Of a stretch of 44,375 nt of DNA, positions 1-8,692 are shown one piece after another. The translations under genes were made by a program, and so were the position numbers. How positions within the stretch are numbered: the stretch's first letter is position 1; every line of letters begins with the position of its first letter. The stretch is from CAIVND01 sp035532075 (lineage in GTDB: Bacteria; Actinomycetota; Acidimicrobiia; Acidimicrobiales; Bog-793): positions 1-44,375 of the forward strand of contig DATKRV010000039.1 in the NCBI GenBank assembly GCA_035532075.1, in the 5' to 3' direction. The notes under the pieces were generated by a model. The model saw only the letters and a list, made by a program, of their open reading frames with translations, searched no databases and was not told the origin of the DNA.

Positions 1-240
1 ATGAAGGTCAGCGTCGACCGCCGCGGGACTCTCCATGGAACGCCCGCACGAGTCGGACTTGGTCAGGGTCGCGTCGTCGATGTGGATGGTTGGAGCGGGC
101 CCTGGCCAAGCGAGGAGCTGTGGTGGGATCCGCGGCGTGCAACGCGGCGTGCGCGTCTCCAGCTCCTGCTCCGTGACGAGCGCGCGCTCCTTGTCCTGTC
201 CACCCGGGGCAGGTGGCACCTCGAGGGGGAGTACGACTGA
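1..240 (+). CDS. imuB: ImuB (DNA polymerase Y-family-like), C-terminal end, partial
   Basis: This is the last ~79 codons of an ORF that runs in from the left edge; the ATG at base 1 is probably internal. The pattern GWSGPWPSEELWWDP followed by an Arg-rich stretch and a short final strand is typical of the extreme C terminus of actinobacterial ImuB, a catalytically dead Y-family polymerase homologue. In the known ImuA'-ImuB-DnaE2 mutasome, ImuB bridges the beta clamp and DnaE2 during SOS translesion synthesis. dnaE2 follows on the same strand after ~110 bases, which supports the call. The catalytic-like domain lies outside the window, so only the tail is assessed. Confidence 0.8.
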   Translation: MKVSVDRRGTLHGTPARVGLGQGRVVDVDGWSGPWPSEELWWDPRRATRRARLQLLLRDERALLVLSTRGRWHLEGEYD

Positions 241-323
241 ACCAGTCCGTCCAGGATCTCTCGTTCCGGTCTGGCCGTGGACAGAGAGAGATGCCCGGGG
301 ATGGAGATATCTGCTCTGGATAA

Positions 324-339
324 TCGAACATATGTTCGA
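324..339. promoter_or_regulatory. LexA (SOS) box upstream of dnaE2
   Basis: TCGAACATATGTTCGA is a perfect 16-base palindrome matching the actinobacterial/Firmicute LexA consensus CGAAC-N4-GTTCG. It ends 13 bases before the chosen dnaE2 start. LexA bound here would cover the dnaE2 promoter, so dnaE2 should be repressed until DNA damage and separately from imuB. An in-frame ATG at 332 lies inside the box and is therefore an unlikely start. Confidence 0.9.
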
Positions 340-352
340 TTATCTTTGGCAC

Positions 353-3300
353 ATGCCCTCGTTCAACCCCGTCATTCCCTGGTCAGAACTTGAGCGTCGT
401 CTCGCCGGCCGGGGAGGTGCCCGGAGCAGACCAGATCAGAGCGCACTGCTCGTCGGTGTGCAAGATCTCACCCGCACGCGCTCGCGACCGGAGGGCGTTC
501 CCTATGTCGAACTGCACTGCCATTCCAATTTCAGTTTTCTCGACGGAGCCTCTGATCCCGAAACCCTCGTTGATGAGGCGGTGCGTCTTGGCCTTGCCGG
601 CCTTGCACTGACCGATCACAACGGGATGTATGGCGCAGTGCGGTTTGCAACAGCAGCACGCGAGGTTGAACTTCCCACAATCTTCGGTGCGGAGCTGAGC
701 CTCCCTGTTGCACCGGACTCCGAGGTGGGTGAGCGCGCCGGGGCGATCGATCCGCAGGCGCACCATCTCGTCGTTCTCGCAGAGGGAGCAGCGGGATATG
801 CAGCGCTCTCGACGGCAATCGGGCGCGCGCATCTGCGCGGTTCGAAGAAGGGTAAGCCGGTCTTTTCACTCGAAGAACTTGCTGTGTCGCACCATGGACA
901 CTGGATCGTCCTCACGGGTTGTCGACATGCAAGTGTTCGCCGCGCGCTCGAAGAGGGAGGACCGCGGTTTGCCGCGCGAGCACTCGATCAGCTCATCGCA
1001 TGCTTTGGCAGAGACCGGGTCTTCATGGAGCTTTTCGATCATGGTGGACCGCTTGACAGTGCACGCAATGACGCGTTGGCAGAGATTGCTGCGCGCGCGC
1101 GTATTGGCATCGTCGCAACTGCGAACGCACACTATGCAACATCAAAGGACTATCCACTCGCGAGTGTGTTGAGTGCGGTGCGTTCGAAAAGGACACTTGA
1201 GGACATTGAGGGATGGCTTTCTGCATGGGCAGGACAGACGCTGCGTTCTTCGGCGGAACAGGCGCGTCGTTTCGCGCGTTACCCGGGCGCGCTCGAGGCA
1301 ACGGTCGACATCGGAAAGGGCTGTGCCTTTGATTTTTCCTGCGTTGCTCCCGGGCTCCCACCGTTCCCTGTTCCCGAGGGGAGTAACGAGGGCCGATACC
1401 TGCGTGACCTTGTCAACGCAGGAGCGCGTGTTCGTTACGGGAACCGGGATGACGAGCGCGTGCTTGGCGCGTGGAGACAGATCGATCGCGAGCTCGAGAT
1501 CATCAACCAGCTTGGCTTTCCGGGATATTTCCTTGTCGTGCATGACATCGTTGACTTCTGCCGCCAATCGAATATTTACTGTCAGGGCCGTGGGTCGGCA
1601 GCAAACTCCGCAGTCTGTTACGCGCTTGGCATAACGAATGTCGATGCAGTCGGTCTTGGACTGCTCTTCGAGCGCTTTCTCTCCGCAGCACGCGAGGGTC
1701 CTCCTGATATCGATCTCGATATCGAATCAGGCCGACGCGACGAGGTGATCGCGTATGTCTACGCGCGTTACGACCGCGAGCACGCCGCGCAGGTTGCAAA
1801 TGTCATTACCTATCGCACGCGATCTGCGATACGCGATGTCGGCCGGGCACTTGGTTATGAAGAGTCAAAGGTGCATCAGTGGTCAAAGGAGGTCGCGAGC
1901 TATGGCTCGCGCCGTCTTGGTCAATCGGAATCCGGTCAGGACCCCTTCCAGGAGATCCCTGTGGAGGTGACCCGGTTCGTGCATGAACTCCTCGGTGCCC
2001 CGCGCCATCTGGGTATCCATTCGGGCGGCATGGTGATCTGTGACCGTCCGGTCATCGAGGTCTGTCCGGTGGAGTGGGGACGCCGCGAGGGTCGTTCTGT
2101 CCTGCAGTGGGACAAAGACGACTGCGCCGAGATCGGACTGGTGAAGTTCGATCTCCTCGGACTCGGCATGCTTGAGGCGCTTCATCGCATGATCGACCTC
2201 ATTGCAGATTTTGATGGCACACGGATCGATCTTGCGCTGCTCGAACAAGACGATGCGGTCTATGCAATGTTGACGCGTGGAGATTCAATGGGTGTCTTTC
2301 AGGTCGAGAGTCGGGCACAGATGGCAACACTGCCCCGACTTCGCCCGACGTGTTTCTACGACCTCGTCGTCGAGGTCGCACTCATCCGTCCGGGACCCAT
2401 CCAGGGAGGGTCCGTCCACCCCTATCTCCGGCGCCGTGCCGGGAGGGAGGAGATCACCTACTTGCATCCACTCCTTGAGCGATCACTCAAGAAGACCCTC
2501 GGGGTTCCGCTCTTCCAGGAGCAGCTGATGCAGATCGCGATCGATGTTGCCGGTTTTAGCGCGACCGAGGCCGATCAGCTTCGCCAGGCGATGGGTGCAA
2601 AGCGATCGGCCGGGCGGATGCAGAAGATACAGCAGCGCCTCCATGAGGGGATGTCCGCGAGAGGGGTGAGTGTCGAGGTAGCCGAGCGGATCTTTGAACA
2701 GCTTGCGGCGTTTGCGAATTACGGTTTTCCCGAGTCGCATGCAGTTTCGTTCGCCTACCTCGTCTACGCCTCTGCCTGGTTGAAGCTGCATCATCCCGAG
2801 GCCTTTCTGGCGGGGTTGCTCAACGCCCAGCCGATGGGGTTCTGGTCCGCGCAGTCGCTTGTTGGTGATGCAATGCGACATGGGGTTGTTGTCCATCGCG
2901 CACACATCAATTACTCCGATGCAGAGGTCTCGCTCGTCAAGGATCCTGAGGCATTACATCTTTGCGCGGTGCGTCTTGGTCTTGGATCGATACGCGGCAT
3001 CGGACGCGATCTCGCCAGACATATCGCGAGGGGCCGTCCCTATGCGAGCCTCGATGATCTCGCGCGACGCTCTCGGGCGAGCGCCGTGCAGCTCGAGACA
3101 CTCGGGGCCGCGGGCGCCTGCGAGGGAGTCGGGCCCTTCTCGCTCGACGAGTCACTTCGAGGAGTCTCCCGGCGTCGCGAGAGCATCTGGTCACTTGGGG
3201 CGCTTGCGATGCCAGGTGCAGAGCGTCTTCCCTATATTCAGTCCGGAGCCCAACCCCCCCTGTTGGCATCGATGAGCGCACAAGAGCTCACCATCGCGGA

Positions 3301-3682
3301 CCTTGCGACAACCGGTGTCACCCCAGATGGTCATCCCCTCGTGCACCTTCGTCCGATGCTCAAGGTTCGGTCCGTTCTTTTGATCAGTGCACTGCGTGAT
3401 GTCGAGATCGGACGCGTCATGGTCGCCGGGGTGATTACCCATCGGCAGAGACCGGGCACGGCGGGGGGAATGGTGTTCTTGAACCTCGAGGACGAGAGCG
3501 GGGTTGTCAACATTGTCTGCTCTCCCGGACTCTGGCTGCGCTATCGAAGGGAGCTGTGTTGTCCGGCAGTGATCGTGCGTGGTCGCCTCGAGCGGGCAGA
3601 GACGGTGATCAGCGTCGTTGCTGAATGGGTCGAGATCCTCGATCTCGGTTCTGTTGCGATGCGCAGTCACAACTTCCACTGA
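353..3682 (+). CDS. dnaE2: Error-prone DNA polymerase III alpha subunit DnaE2 (ImuC)
   Basis: Encodes 1109 residues, the usual DnaE2 size. An N-terminal PHP domain begins around residue 53 (ELHCHSNFSFLDG). The C-family polymerase palm carries PPDIDLDIE, and FDLLGLGML follows as expected for the third catalytic acidic region. A C-terminal OB-fold (VAGVITHRQ...LEDESG) closes the protein. DnaE2 performs mutagenic lesion bypass with ImuB during the SOS response; the imuB end and a LexA box lie immediately upstream. The reading frame is open back to base 35, but that stretch overlaps imuB. The start at 353 (MPSFNPVIPW, a typical DnaE2 N terminus) places the LexA box outside the gene. No strong ribosome site precedes it, so the mRNA may have a very short leader. 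Confidence 0.93.
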   Translation: MPSFNPVIPWSELERRLAGRGGARSRPDQSALLVGVQDLTRTRSRPEGVPYVELHCHSNFSFLDGASDPETLVDEAVRLGLAGLALTDHNGMYGAVRFATAAREVELPTIFGAELSLPVAPDSEVGERAGAIDPQAHHLVVLAEGAAGYAALSTAIGRAHLRGSKKGKPVFSLEELAVSHHGHWIVLTGCRHASVRRALEEGGPRFAARALDQLIACFGRDRVFMELFDHGGPLDSARNDALAEIAARARIGIVATANAHYATSKDYPLASVLSAVRSKRTLEDIEGWLSAWAGQTLRSSAEQARRFARYPGALEATVDIGKGCAFDFSCVAPGLPPFPVPEGSNEGRYLRDLVNAGARVRYGNRDDERVLGAWRQIDRELEIINQLGFPGYFLVVHDIVDFCRQSNIYCQGRGSAANSAVCYALGITNVDAVGLGLLFERFLSAAREGPPDIDLDIESGRRDEVIAYVYARYDREHAAQVANVITYRTRSAIRDVGRALGYEESKVHQWSKEVASYGSRRLGQSESGQDPFQEIPVEVTRFVHELLGAPRHLGIHSGGMVICDRPVIEVCPVEWGRREGRSVLQWDKDDCAEIGLVKFDLLGLGMLEALHRMIDLIADFDGTRIDLALLEQDDAVYAMLTRGDSMGVFQVESRAQMATLPRLRPTCFYDLVVEVALIRPGPIQGGSVHPYLRRRAGREEITYLHPLLERSLKKTLGVPLFQEQLMQIAIDVAGFSATEADQLRQAMGAKRSAGRMQKIQQRLHEGMSARGVSVEVAERIFEQLAAFANYGFPESHAVSFAYLVYASAWLKLHHPEAFLAGLLNAQPMGFWSAQSLVGDAMRHGVVVHRAHINYSDAEVSLVKDPEALHLCAVRLGLGSIRGIGRDLARHIARGRPYASLDDLARRSRASAVQLETLGAAGACEGVGPFSLDESLRGVSRRRESIWSLGALAMPGAERLPYIQSGAQPPLLASMSAQELTIADLATTGVTPDGHPLVHLRPMLKVRSVLLISALRDVEIGRVMVAGVITHRQRPGTAGGMVFLNLEDESGVVNIVCSPGLWLRYRRELCCPAVIVRGRLERAETVISVVAEWVEILDLGSVAMRSHNFH

Positions 3683-3812
3683 TCAACAAAGCCAGCGCTG
3701 TGCCACAGCCCGAACGAGTACATCTGTCAGAGCCGAGTGCCAGACAGATTCCCCGTGAGTCATGAACCAGAGCGCCTACGCTAACCAGGGCAAGGGGAAC
3801 CAAGGAGAGACA

Positions 3813-4355
3813 ATGGAGAACGACCGCACGGACGAAAGTACCTCGCGTGTCGTGCCCGGGTGGCGCGGACGCTACTTCGAGGATTTTGTCATCGGTGATA
3901 TCTACCGTCATCCGCTCGGCCGGACGATCACCGAGACGGACAACATCTGGATGACGCTGCTGAGCCAGAACACCGCGTCGATTCACTTTGACAGTCACTA
4001 TGCCGCGCAGACCGAATTCAAACGCCCGCTCGTTGACTCGACCTTCACGCTCGCGCTCGTCACCGGACAGAGCGTCACCGATGTCAGCCAGAACGTCTTT
4101 GCAAACCTCGGTTGGGACGAGGTGAGGCTCCCTGCGCCGGTCTTTGCTGGAGACACGATCTATTCCCAGTCAGAGGTCGTCGAATTGCGCCCGAGCAACT
4201 CGCGAAAAGAGGTTGGCATCGTCAGTGTTGCGACGACCGGATTCAATCAGCGCGGAACGGTGGTGATCACCTTTCGTCGAACTCTCATGGTCTATCGCCG
4301 GGGTTTTGGACCAAACACCGATCAGGTCGAGCCCGGTCTCGCCCCGAAAGGCTGA
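3813..4355 (+). CDS. MaoC-like (hot-dog fold) hydratase/dehydratase
   Basis: Encodes 180 residues. The start at 3813 is chosen because AAGGAGAGA precedes it closely; an in-frame ATG at 3762 lacks this. The motif FEDFVIGDIYRHPLGRTITETDN near the N terminus and QNTASIHFD at the active-site helix are typical of single-domain MaoC proteins that hydrate enoyl-CoA or mesaconyl-CoA-type substrates. The catalytic His is present, and the Asp of the classical R-hydratase motif reads Asn, as in several mesaconyl-like members. It lies at the left border of the aromatic-acid island and ends 18 bases from the convergent MFS gene. The substrate cannot be read from sequence; a CoA-linked branch of the neighbouring pathway is inference. 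Confidence 0.8.
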   Translation: MENDRTDESTSRVVPGWRGRYFEDFVIGDIYRHPLGRTITETDNIWMTLLSQNTASIHFDSHYAAQTEFKRPLVDSTFTLALVTGQSVTDVSQNVFANLGWDEVRLPAPVFAGDTIYSQSEVVELRPSNSRKEVGIVSVATTGFNQRGTVVITFRRTLMVYRRGFGPNTDQVEPGLAPKG

Positions 4356-4373
4356 CCGGCCGATCCGCCCCAC

Positions 4374-5657
4374 TCATAGCCGAGGCGGCTCTGGGGGATC
4401 CGCCCAGCCCGTGCTGATGTCGGTCTCGGTGTGCGAGATCTCATAACTCAGGAATCTCGGCATCAACCGTGCGATGACAACGATGCCGAGCAACGCGCCG
4501 AGCCCACCACTGACAACCGAGATCTGATCAGAGAATGCCTGCGCAACACCACCTGCCTCAAGGTTGCCAAGTCGCGGACCGCTGCTGACAACCGCGAGCT
4601 GGATGGCCGATATCCGTCCGCGAAGTTGGTCGTGCGCTTCAAGCTGGACTATCGCACCGCGAAAGACCGCCGAGATGACATCCGCGGCGCCCGCGATGCC
4701 AAGGAACACCAGAGCGAGCACGAGATCGGGTACCAGTCCAAATACGGTGATGGCAACTCCCCAGATCGCGATTGCGATGACCACCGCGCGCCCGGGGAGA
4801 CGGACGCGATTTGTCCAGCCCGATAATACCGTTGCAGCCAGCGCGCCGATGCCGGGGGCCGCATAGAGGAACCCCACCGCCCTTGGACCTCCGTGGAAGT
4901 GGACCAGACCAAGCGCGGGAAAGAGTGAGGTCGGCATGCCGAGAATCGTCGCATTCAAATCGGCAATGAAACAGGCTTGGAGCGCCTGGCGACCGCGAAG
5001 GAACGCAAAGCCCTCCGAAACCGATGACCAGCCAAAGCGTGTCCCGCCTCCGATGGGCGGTGACGCGTTGAGCGTCGTGATCGCGAGCGCGGTCAGTGCG
5101 AAGGCGCCGGCATTGAGCCAGTAGACACCGGCAATGCCGATCGGTGCGAGAAGCAGGCCGCCAATCGCGGGGCCGACGATCACCGCAACCTGGATCATCA
5201 GCTGACGGAGCGTATTCGCGGCAACGAACGAGTCACGGTCCACCGTAGCCATGAGCATCGCAGACCGTGTCGGTCCGTCGATTCCGGCGAACCCTGCGCT
5301 GAGGCCGGCGAGGAGGAAGATCAAGACGAGCGAGGGATGGTCTCCTCTCGAATTGAATGCGAGACCTGTGGTGCAAGCAGCCATGGCCACCTCGGTGATG
5401 ATGAGGAGTTTCCTGCGATCCATCGCGTCGGCAATCGATCCTCCGATGACGGAACCAAACAGCGAGGGAAGCAGCTGGATGAGGCTGATGAAACCCACGT
5501 CGAGAGAGGATCCGGTGATGCGATAGACCTGATAACTCGCCGCGACGATACCGAGCTGTGCACCGATCTGTGCAAGGACGAGCCCAAACCAGAGCCGCCG
5601 GAAATCACGGAACCGTCGCATCGGAGAGATGTCGACGAGGTACCTTGCGTGATCCAT
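4374..5657 (-). CDS. MFS transporter, EntS/TIGR00900-like exporter
   Basis: Encodes 427 residues with about twelve hydrophobic segments. The N-terminal FRRLWFGLVLAQIGAQ, the cytoplasmic loop GGSIADAMDRRKLL and the mid-protein DGPTRSAM pattern are those of MFS drug/siderophore exporters of the EntS type. The substrate is unknown. It is the only minus-strand gene in this part of the island, convergent with the MaoC gene and divergent from the first class II aldolase gene (133 bases between starts), so it may share a control region with that gene. Export of a pathway intermediate or of a toxic aromatic is possible but not shown. Confidence 0.85.
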   Translation of the reverse strand: MDHARYLVDISPMRRFRDFRRLWFGLVLAQIGAQLGIVAASYQVYRITGSSLDVGFISLIQLLPSLFGSVIGGSIADAMDRRKLLIITEVAMAACTTGLAFNSRGDHPSLVLIFLLAGLSAGFAGIDGPTRSAMLMATVDRDSFVAANTLRQLMIQVAVIVGPAIGGLLLAPIGIAGVYWLNAGAFALTALAITTLNASPPIGGGTRFGWSSVSEGFAFLRGRQALQACFIADLNATILGMPTSLFPALGLVHFHGGPRAVGFLYAAPGIGALAATVLSGWTNRVRLPGRAVVIAIAIWGVAITVFGLVPDLVLALVFLGIAGAADVISAVFRGAIVQLEAHDQLRGRISAIQLAVVSSGPRLGNLEAGGVAQAFSDQISVVSGGLGALLGIVVIARLMPRFLSYEISHTETDISTGWADPPEPPRL

Positions 5658-5789
5658 GACGTGCTGACGTTAGCGATGGGCATGGGTTCGAGCAATGCGC
5701 GGCATGAAACCTCTCGCGGCTCAGGGACTCGCTTACTACGATGCAGGCAGGATCGTCAGACTCGGTCCTTTGCCAAGAGGGAGCTTTCG

Positions 5790-6554
5790 ATGAGTTTCGA
5801 AGATGTGAAGTACGAGGTGTGCATAGCGAATCGCATCCTTGCCGAAGTGGGTCTCGCAACGGGGGTGCTTGCCTCTCTTGGGCATTCGAGTATGCGAGTC
5901 CCCGAGGCTCCAGACCGTTTCATCGTCAAAGGTCGCGGTTATGAGATCGACGCACTTGCAGCGATGCGCCCGGAGCTGATGATCGTCTGCGATCTCGACG
6001 GGAACAAGATCGAGGGGCCGCCCAATTCCACGCAGTGCTTTGAGGTCAAGATGCACTCTTCGATCTACAAGATGTATCCCAACATCACCTCGGTGACTCA
6101 TGTACACCCGCGTTACGCGGTTGTGATGAGCGTCTTGCAGGCGAAGCTGATGCCAATGTGCCAAGAGGGCGCCGAGCTTGTTTCGAAATCGATTCCCGTC
6201 TATCCCCACGTCAAGACGATCCTCACCGACGAGGAGGGAACAGAGGTCGCCACCCTGCTCGACGGCGGTCCCGTGATCCTGCTCGAGGGACACGGTGCGA
6301 CGACGACGGGCTCGTCGCTCGAACAGTCCGTGATGAACATGCTCTGGCTCGAAGAACAGGCGCGGATGAATTGGTATGCCTTTTGCGCGGCGGGCCCCAA
6401 TCACCGGTCGATCCCTCCGGAAAACGTCGCGGAGATGTCGGGTCGGACCCCACTCGCGGAGCTTCCCCATTTTGTCGAGCCGATGCGCGAACACACGCCA
6501 CGGGTCGGCGGTGTCTGGACCTATTACAGCCAGGTTGTCGAGAGAGGTCTCTGA
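5790..6554 (+). CDS. Class II aldolase/adducin-family protein (copy A), possible dihydroxyphthalate-type decarboxylase
   Basis: Encodes 254 residues. The start at 5790 is preceded by AAGAGGGAG; the frame is open further upstream but overlaps the divergent MFS gene. Metal ligands of the family are visible: Glu85 (CFEVKMH), His104 and His106 (THVHPRY), and a later His in LLEGHGATTTG. Members act as zinc-dependent aldolases, epimerases or, in Gram-positive phthalate pathways (PhtC type), as 3,4-dihydroxyphthalate decarboxylases. A copy of identical length lies at 12518, also in the island. Next to LigC-like and LigK-like genes a decarboxylase or aldolase in aromatic degradation is likely; the exact substrate is inference. 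Confidence 0.8.
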   Translation: MSFEDVKYEVCIANRILAEVGLATGVLASLGHSSMRVPEAPDRFIVKGRGYEIDALAAMRPELMIVCDLDGNKIEGPPNSTQCFEVKMHSSIYKMYPNITSVTHVHPRYAVVMSVLQAKLMPMCQEGAELVSKSIPVYPHVKTILTDEEGTEVATLLDGGPVILLEGHGATTTGSSLEQSVMNMLWLEEQARMNWYAFCAAGPNHRSIPPENVAEMSGRTPLAELPHFVEPMREHTPRVGGVWTYYSQVVERGL

Positions 6555-6694
6555 GACCGTCTTGCTCGAGTCGACCCGCTTGGGCGACCTCGCTCTCAGA
6601 GGAGATCGCTCCGGGTGGCCCGGTAGAGAAAAAAAGTGGAGAATGACAGGGCGTCGACCATGCATTCATCCGTGGTCGCTTTGAAGGAGGAAGC

Positions 6695-8485
6695 GTGTCT
6701 GCAGGTCTACGTATCGCCGTTCTGATCAAACAGGTACCAACGATCGAGGGTGGTCACGCGACACTCGAACTTGGCCCGGAGGGACGGCTCATCCGAGCGG
6801 GCCTTGACGTCGAGATCAATCCGTATTGCCGGCGGGCGATCACCAAGGGTGTCGAGCTCGCCAAGGAGACCGGTGGTGAGTGCGTCGTGATCACGCTTGG
6901 TCCGCGAGTCGCCGAGGACGCGTTGCGCGAGGCGGTCGCGGCCGGTGCCGATCGTGCTCTGTTGATCAGTGATGAACGATTCGTTGGCTCGGACACCCTC
7001 GCGACCGCACGTGCACTGGCTGGCGCAATCAACCTTGATGGTCCGTTCGATCTGGTGCTGAGCGGTCTCAACTCTGTTGATGCCGATACCGGTCAGGTGG
7101 GCGCGCAGGTCGCGGAGCTGCTCGATATCGCATTCGTCTCCGGCGTGCGCCGGCTCGATATCGATGGTCGCCAGCTCGAACTCGAATGCGAGCGAGATGA
7201 CGGTCTCGTCCATGCGCTCGTCGAACTCCCGGCTCTGCTCAGCGTTGCCGAGCGACTCACCTATCCCGCAAGGCACACACCAGAGGAGCGCGCGCTGATC
7301 GATCAATCGAAGATCACCCTGATCAATGCCGACGAACTCGGCATGGGTCCCTGGGGACAGGAGGGAAGTCCCACCCGGGTGGGAGATGTCCGCCTGGTCG
7401 AGAACTCGCGCCTTGGCAGGAGGCTTTCGGGGACACTTGACGAGCAGCTCAATGTCCTGATGGAGGCACTGCGAGATCGCAGCGCGCTCAATGGTGGTGA
7501 GTCCGCACTGGCAGAGGTGGTGCCTTTGACAAATGGCAGTGCAACAGCGGTGCTCGTCGCCCTTGAGTCGGGTCGCGAGCGGTTTGGTCGTGAGCTCCTT
7601 GGCGGGGCCGCGCAGCTCGCGCACGTCCTCGATGGTTCGGTCTACGCGTTGGTGAGCGGCGAGGCCCCGAATCTGATCGATCTCGGCGGATATGGCGCGG
7701 ACCGCGTGATCCGGCTCAGCGCGACGGAGCGAGTCAATGCAGAGGACGTCGCAGATGCACTCGTCTCAATCGCGAACGAGATCAGTCCATCGATCCTCAT
7801 CGCTCCTTCAAGTTCATGGGGAAGAGAGGTCGCGGCACGCTTTAGCGCGACGACCAACTCGGGCCTGACCGGCGATGCCTCCTCGCTCGAGGTCAAGAAC
7901 GGTCGACTCGTCGCGTGGAAGCCCGCGTTTGGCGGTCAGCTTGAGGCCTCGATCACCGCGACCTCGCCGATTCAATGCGCAACCGTGCGAGCCGGAGCGC
8001 TCCCGCTGCTTCGCCCGCGCGATCACATGCCAACTGAGAGCACGAGACTCGTCGCTGTCCGTGGGCGCGTTGCCTATAGTGACCATCGGATCGATGAGGC
8101 CTCGGACAAGATCGCCGGCGCATCGGTGCTGATCAGTATCGGGGCCGGGGTCGATGCGGATCGTTATGGGGAGATCGACCCACTCGTGGAGCTGCTCGAT
8201 GCCGAAATCATTGGCACCCGAAAGGTGACCGACAAGGGCTGGCTACCGCGCACCCGTCAGGTCGGACTCACCGGGCTGCACGTGCGCCCGCCGCTTTGCA
8301 TTGTGATCGGCGCGGCGGGCAAGTTCAACCATATGGTTGGCATCCGGGCCGCCGGGACGGTGGTTGGCATCAACATTGACGCGGCATCTCCACTGTTTAG
8401 TGTCTCGGACCTTGGCATTGTTGGAGACTGGGCGATCATTGTTCCGGCGCTCACCGAGCGCATCGCCAAGGAACTCACGAACTGA
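6695..8485 (+). CDS. Electron transfer flavoprotein, fused beta-alpha subunits (EtfB-EtfA)
   Basis: Encodes 596 residues from a GTG start with an excellent GAAGGAGG site. Residues 1 to ~260 are EtfB-like: AVLIKQVP at the N terminus, the AMP-site motif DADTGQVGAQVAELL, and a PALLSVAERL segment before the partner-recognition region. Residues ~280-596 are EtfA-like and end with the FAD-binding stretch GAAGKFNHMVG...INIDAASPLFSVSDLGIVGDW. ETFs pass electrons from flavin dehydrogenases to the quinone pool. The two subunits are usually separate genes; here they form one chain. No ETF dehydrogenase partner or ETF-quinone oxidoreductase is in the window, so the electron donor is unknown. The position suggests it serves an oxidation step of the island. 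Confidence 0.92.
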   Translation: MSAGLRIAVLIKQVPTIEGGHATLELGPEGRLIRAGLDVEINPYCRRAITKGVELAKETGGECVVITLGPRVAEDALREAVAAGADRALLISDERFVGSDTLATARALAGAINLDGPFDLVLSGLNSVDADTGQVGAQVAELLDIAFVSGVRRLDIDGRQLELECERDDGLVHALVELPALLSVAERLTYPARHTPEERALIDQSKITLINADELGMGPWGQEGSPTRVGDVRLVENSRLGRRLSGTLDEQLNVLMEALRDRSALNGGESALAEVVPLTNGSATAVLVALESGRERFGRELLGGAAQLAHVLDGSVYALVSGEAPNLIDLGGYGADRVIRLSATERVNAEDVADALVSIANEISPSILIAPSSSWGREVAARFSATTNSGLTGDASSLEVKNGRLVAWKPAFGGQLEASITATSPIQCATVRAGALPLLRPRDHMPTESTRLVAVRGRVAYSDHRIDEASDKIAGASVLISIGAGVDADRYGEIDPLVELLDAEIIGTRKVTDKGWLPRTRQVGLTGLHVRPPLCIVIGAAGKFNHMVGIRAAGTVVGINIDAASPLFSVSDLGIVGDWAIIVPALTERIAKELTN

Positions 8486-8534
8486 CAGATGGCCCGGGAC
8501 ACCGATGGGCGCGCTATCGAGTGCCGCAATTGCA

Positions 8535-8580
8535 TGCACAGCCTGGTGGATGCACAGCCTGTTGAATGCACAGTCTCGTG
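8535..8580 (+). repeat. Tandem repeat, three copies of a 16-bp unit
   Basis: TGCACAGCCTGGTGGA, TGCACAGCCTGTTGAA and TGCACAGTCTCGTG (last copy partial and diverged) follow each other directly in the intergenic stretch between the ETF gene and the first RraA-like gene. Each copy starts with the palindrome TGCA. It could be an iterated operator for the downstream aldolase pair or simple slippage; the sequence alone does not decide. Confidence 0.7.
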
Positions 8581-8692
8581 TGGCAGGGCGCGTCGGGTGG
8601 TTGCTCGCGCGCGCAACGGTATAGGGTGAACGGATCTTCGAATGTGAGAGTGGTGCCATTGAGTAGATGCCCGTTGGCAAGGAGGGAGATCC

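Noticed and set aside
35..352. N-terminal extension of dnaE2 in the same open frame
   Set aside because: It overlaps the imuB end and the LexA box, and has no DnaE2-like sequence; the family N terminus begins at 353.
3722..3749. ATCTGTC...GACAGAT inverted repeat after dnaE2 as a terminator
   Set aside because: The 14-base loop is too large and no T-run follows; it may be chance.
5337..5789. 151-codon upstream extension of the first class II aldolase frame
   Set aside because: It runs antisense through the start of the MFS gene, has no family similarity, and a good ribosome site precedes 5790.
5736..6665. 309-codon minus-strand open frame over the class II aldolase gene
   Set aside because: Antisense shadow of a well-supported gene; composition rich in Arg and His as expected from reversed codons.
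6707..7624. 305-codon minus-strand open frame inside the ETF gene
   Set aside because: It is antisense to the clear EtfB-EtfA protein and shows only high-GC frame openness, with no motif or ribosome site.
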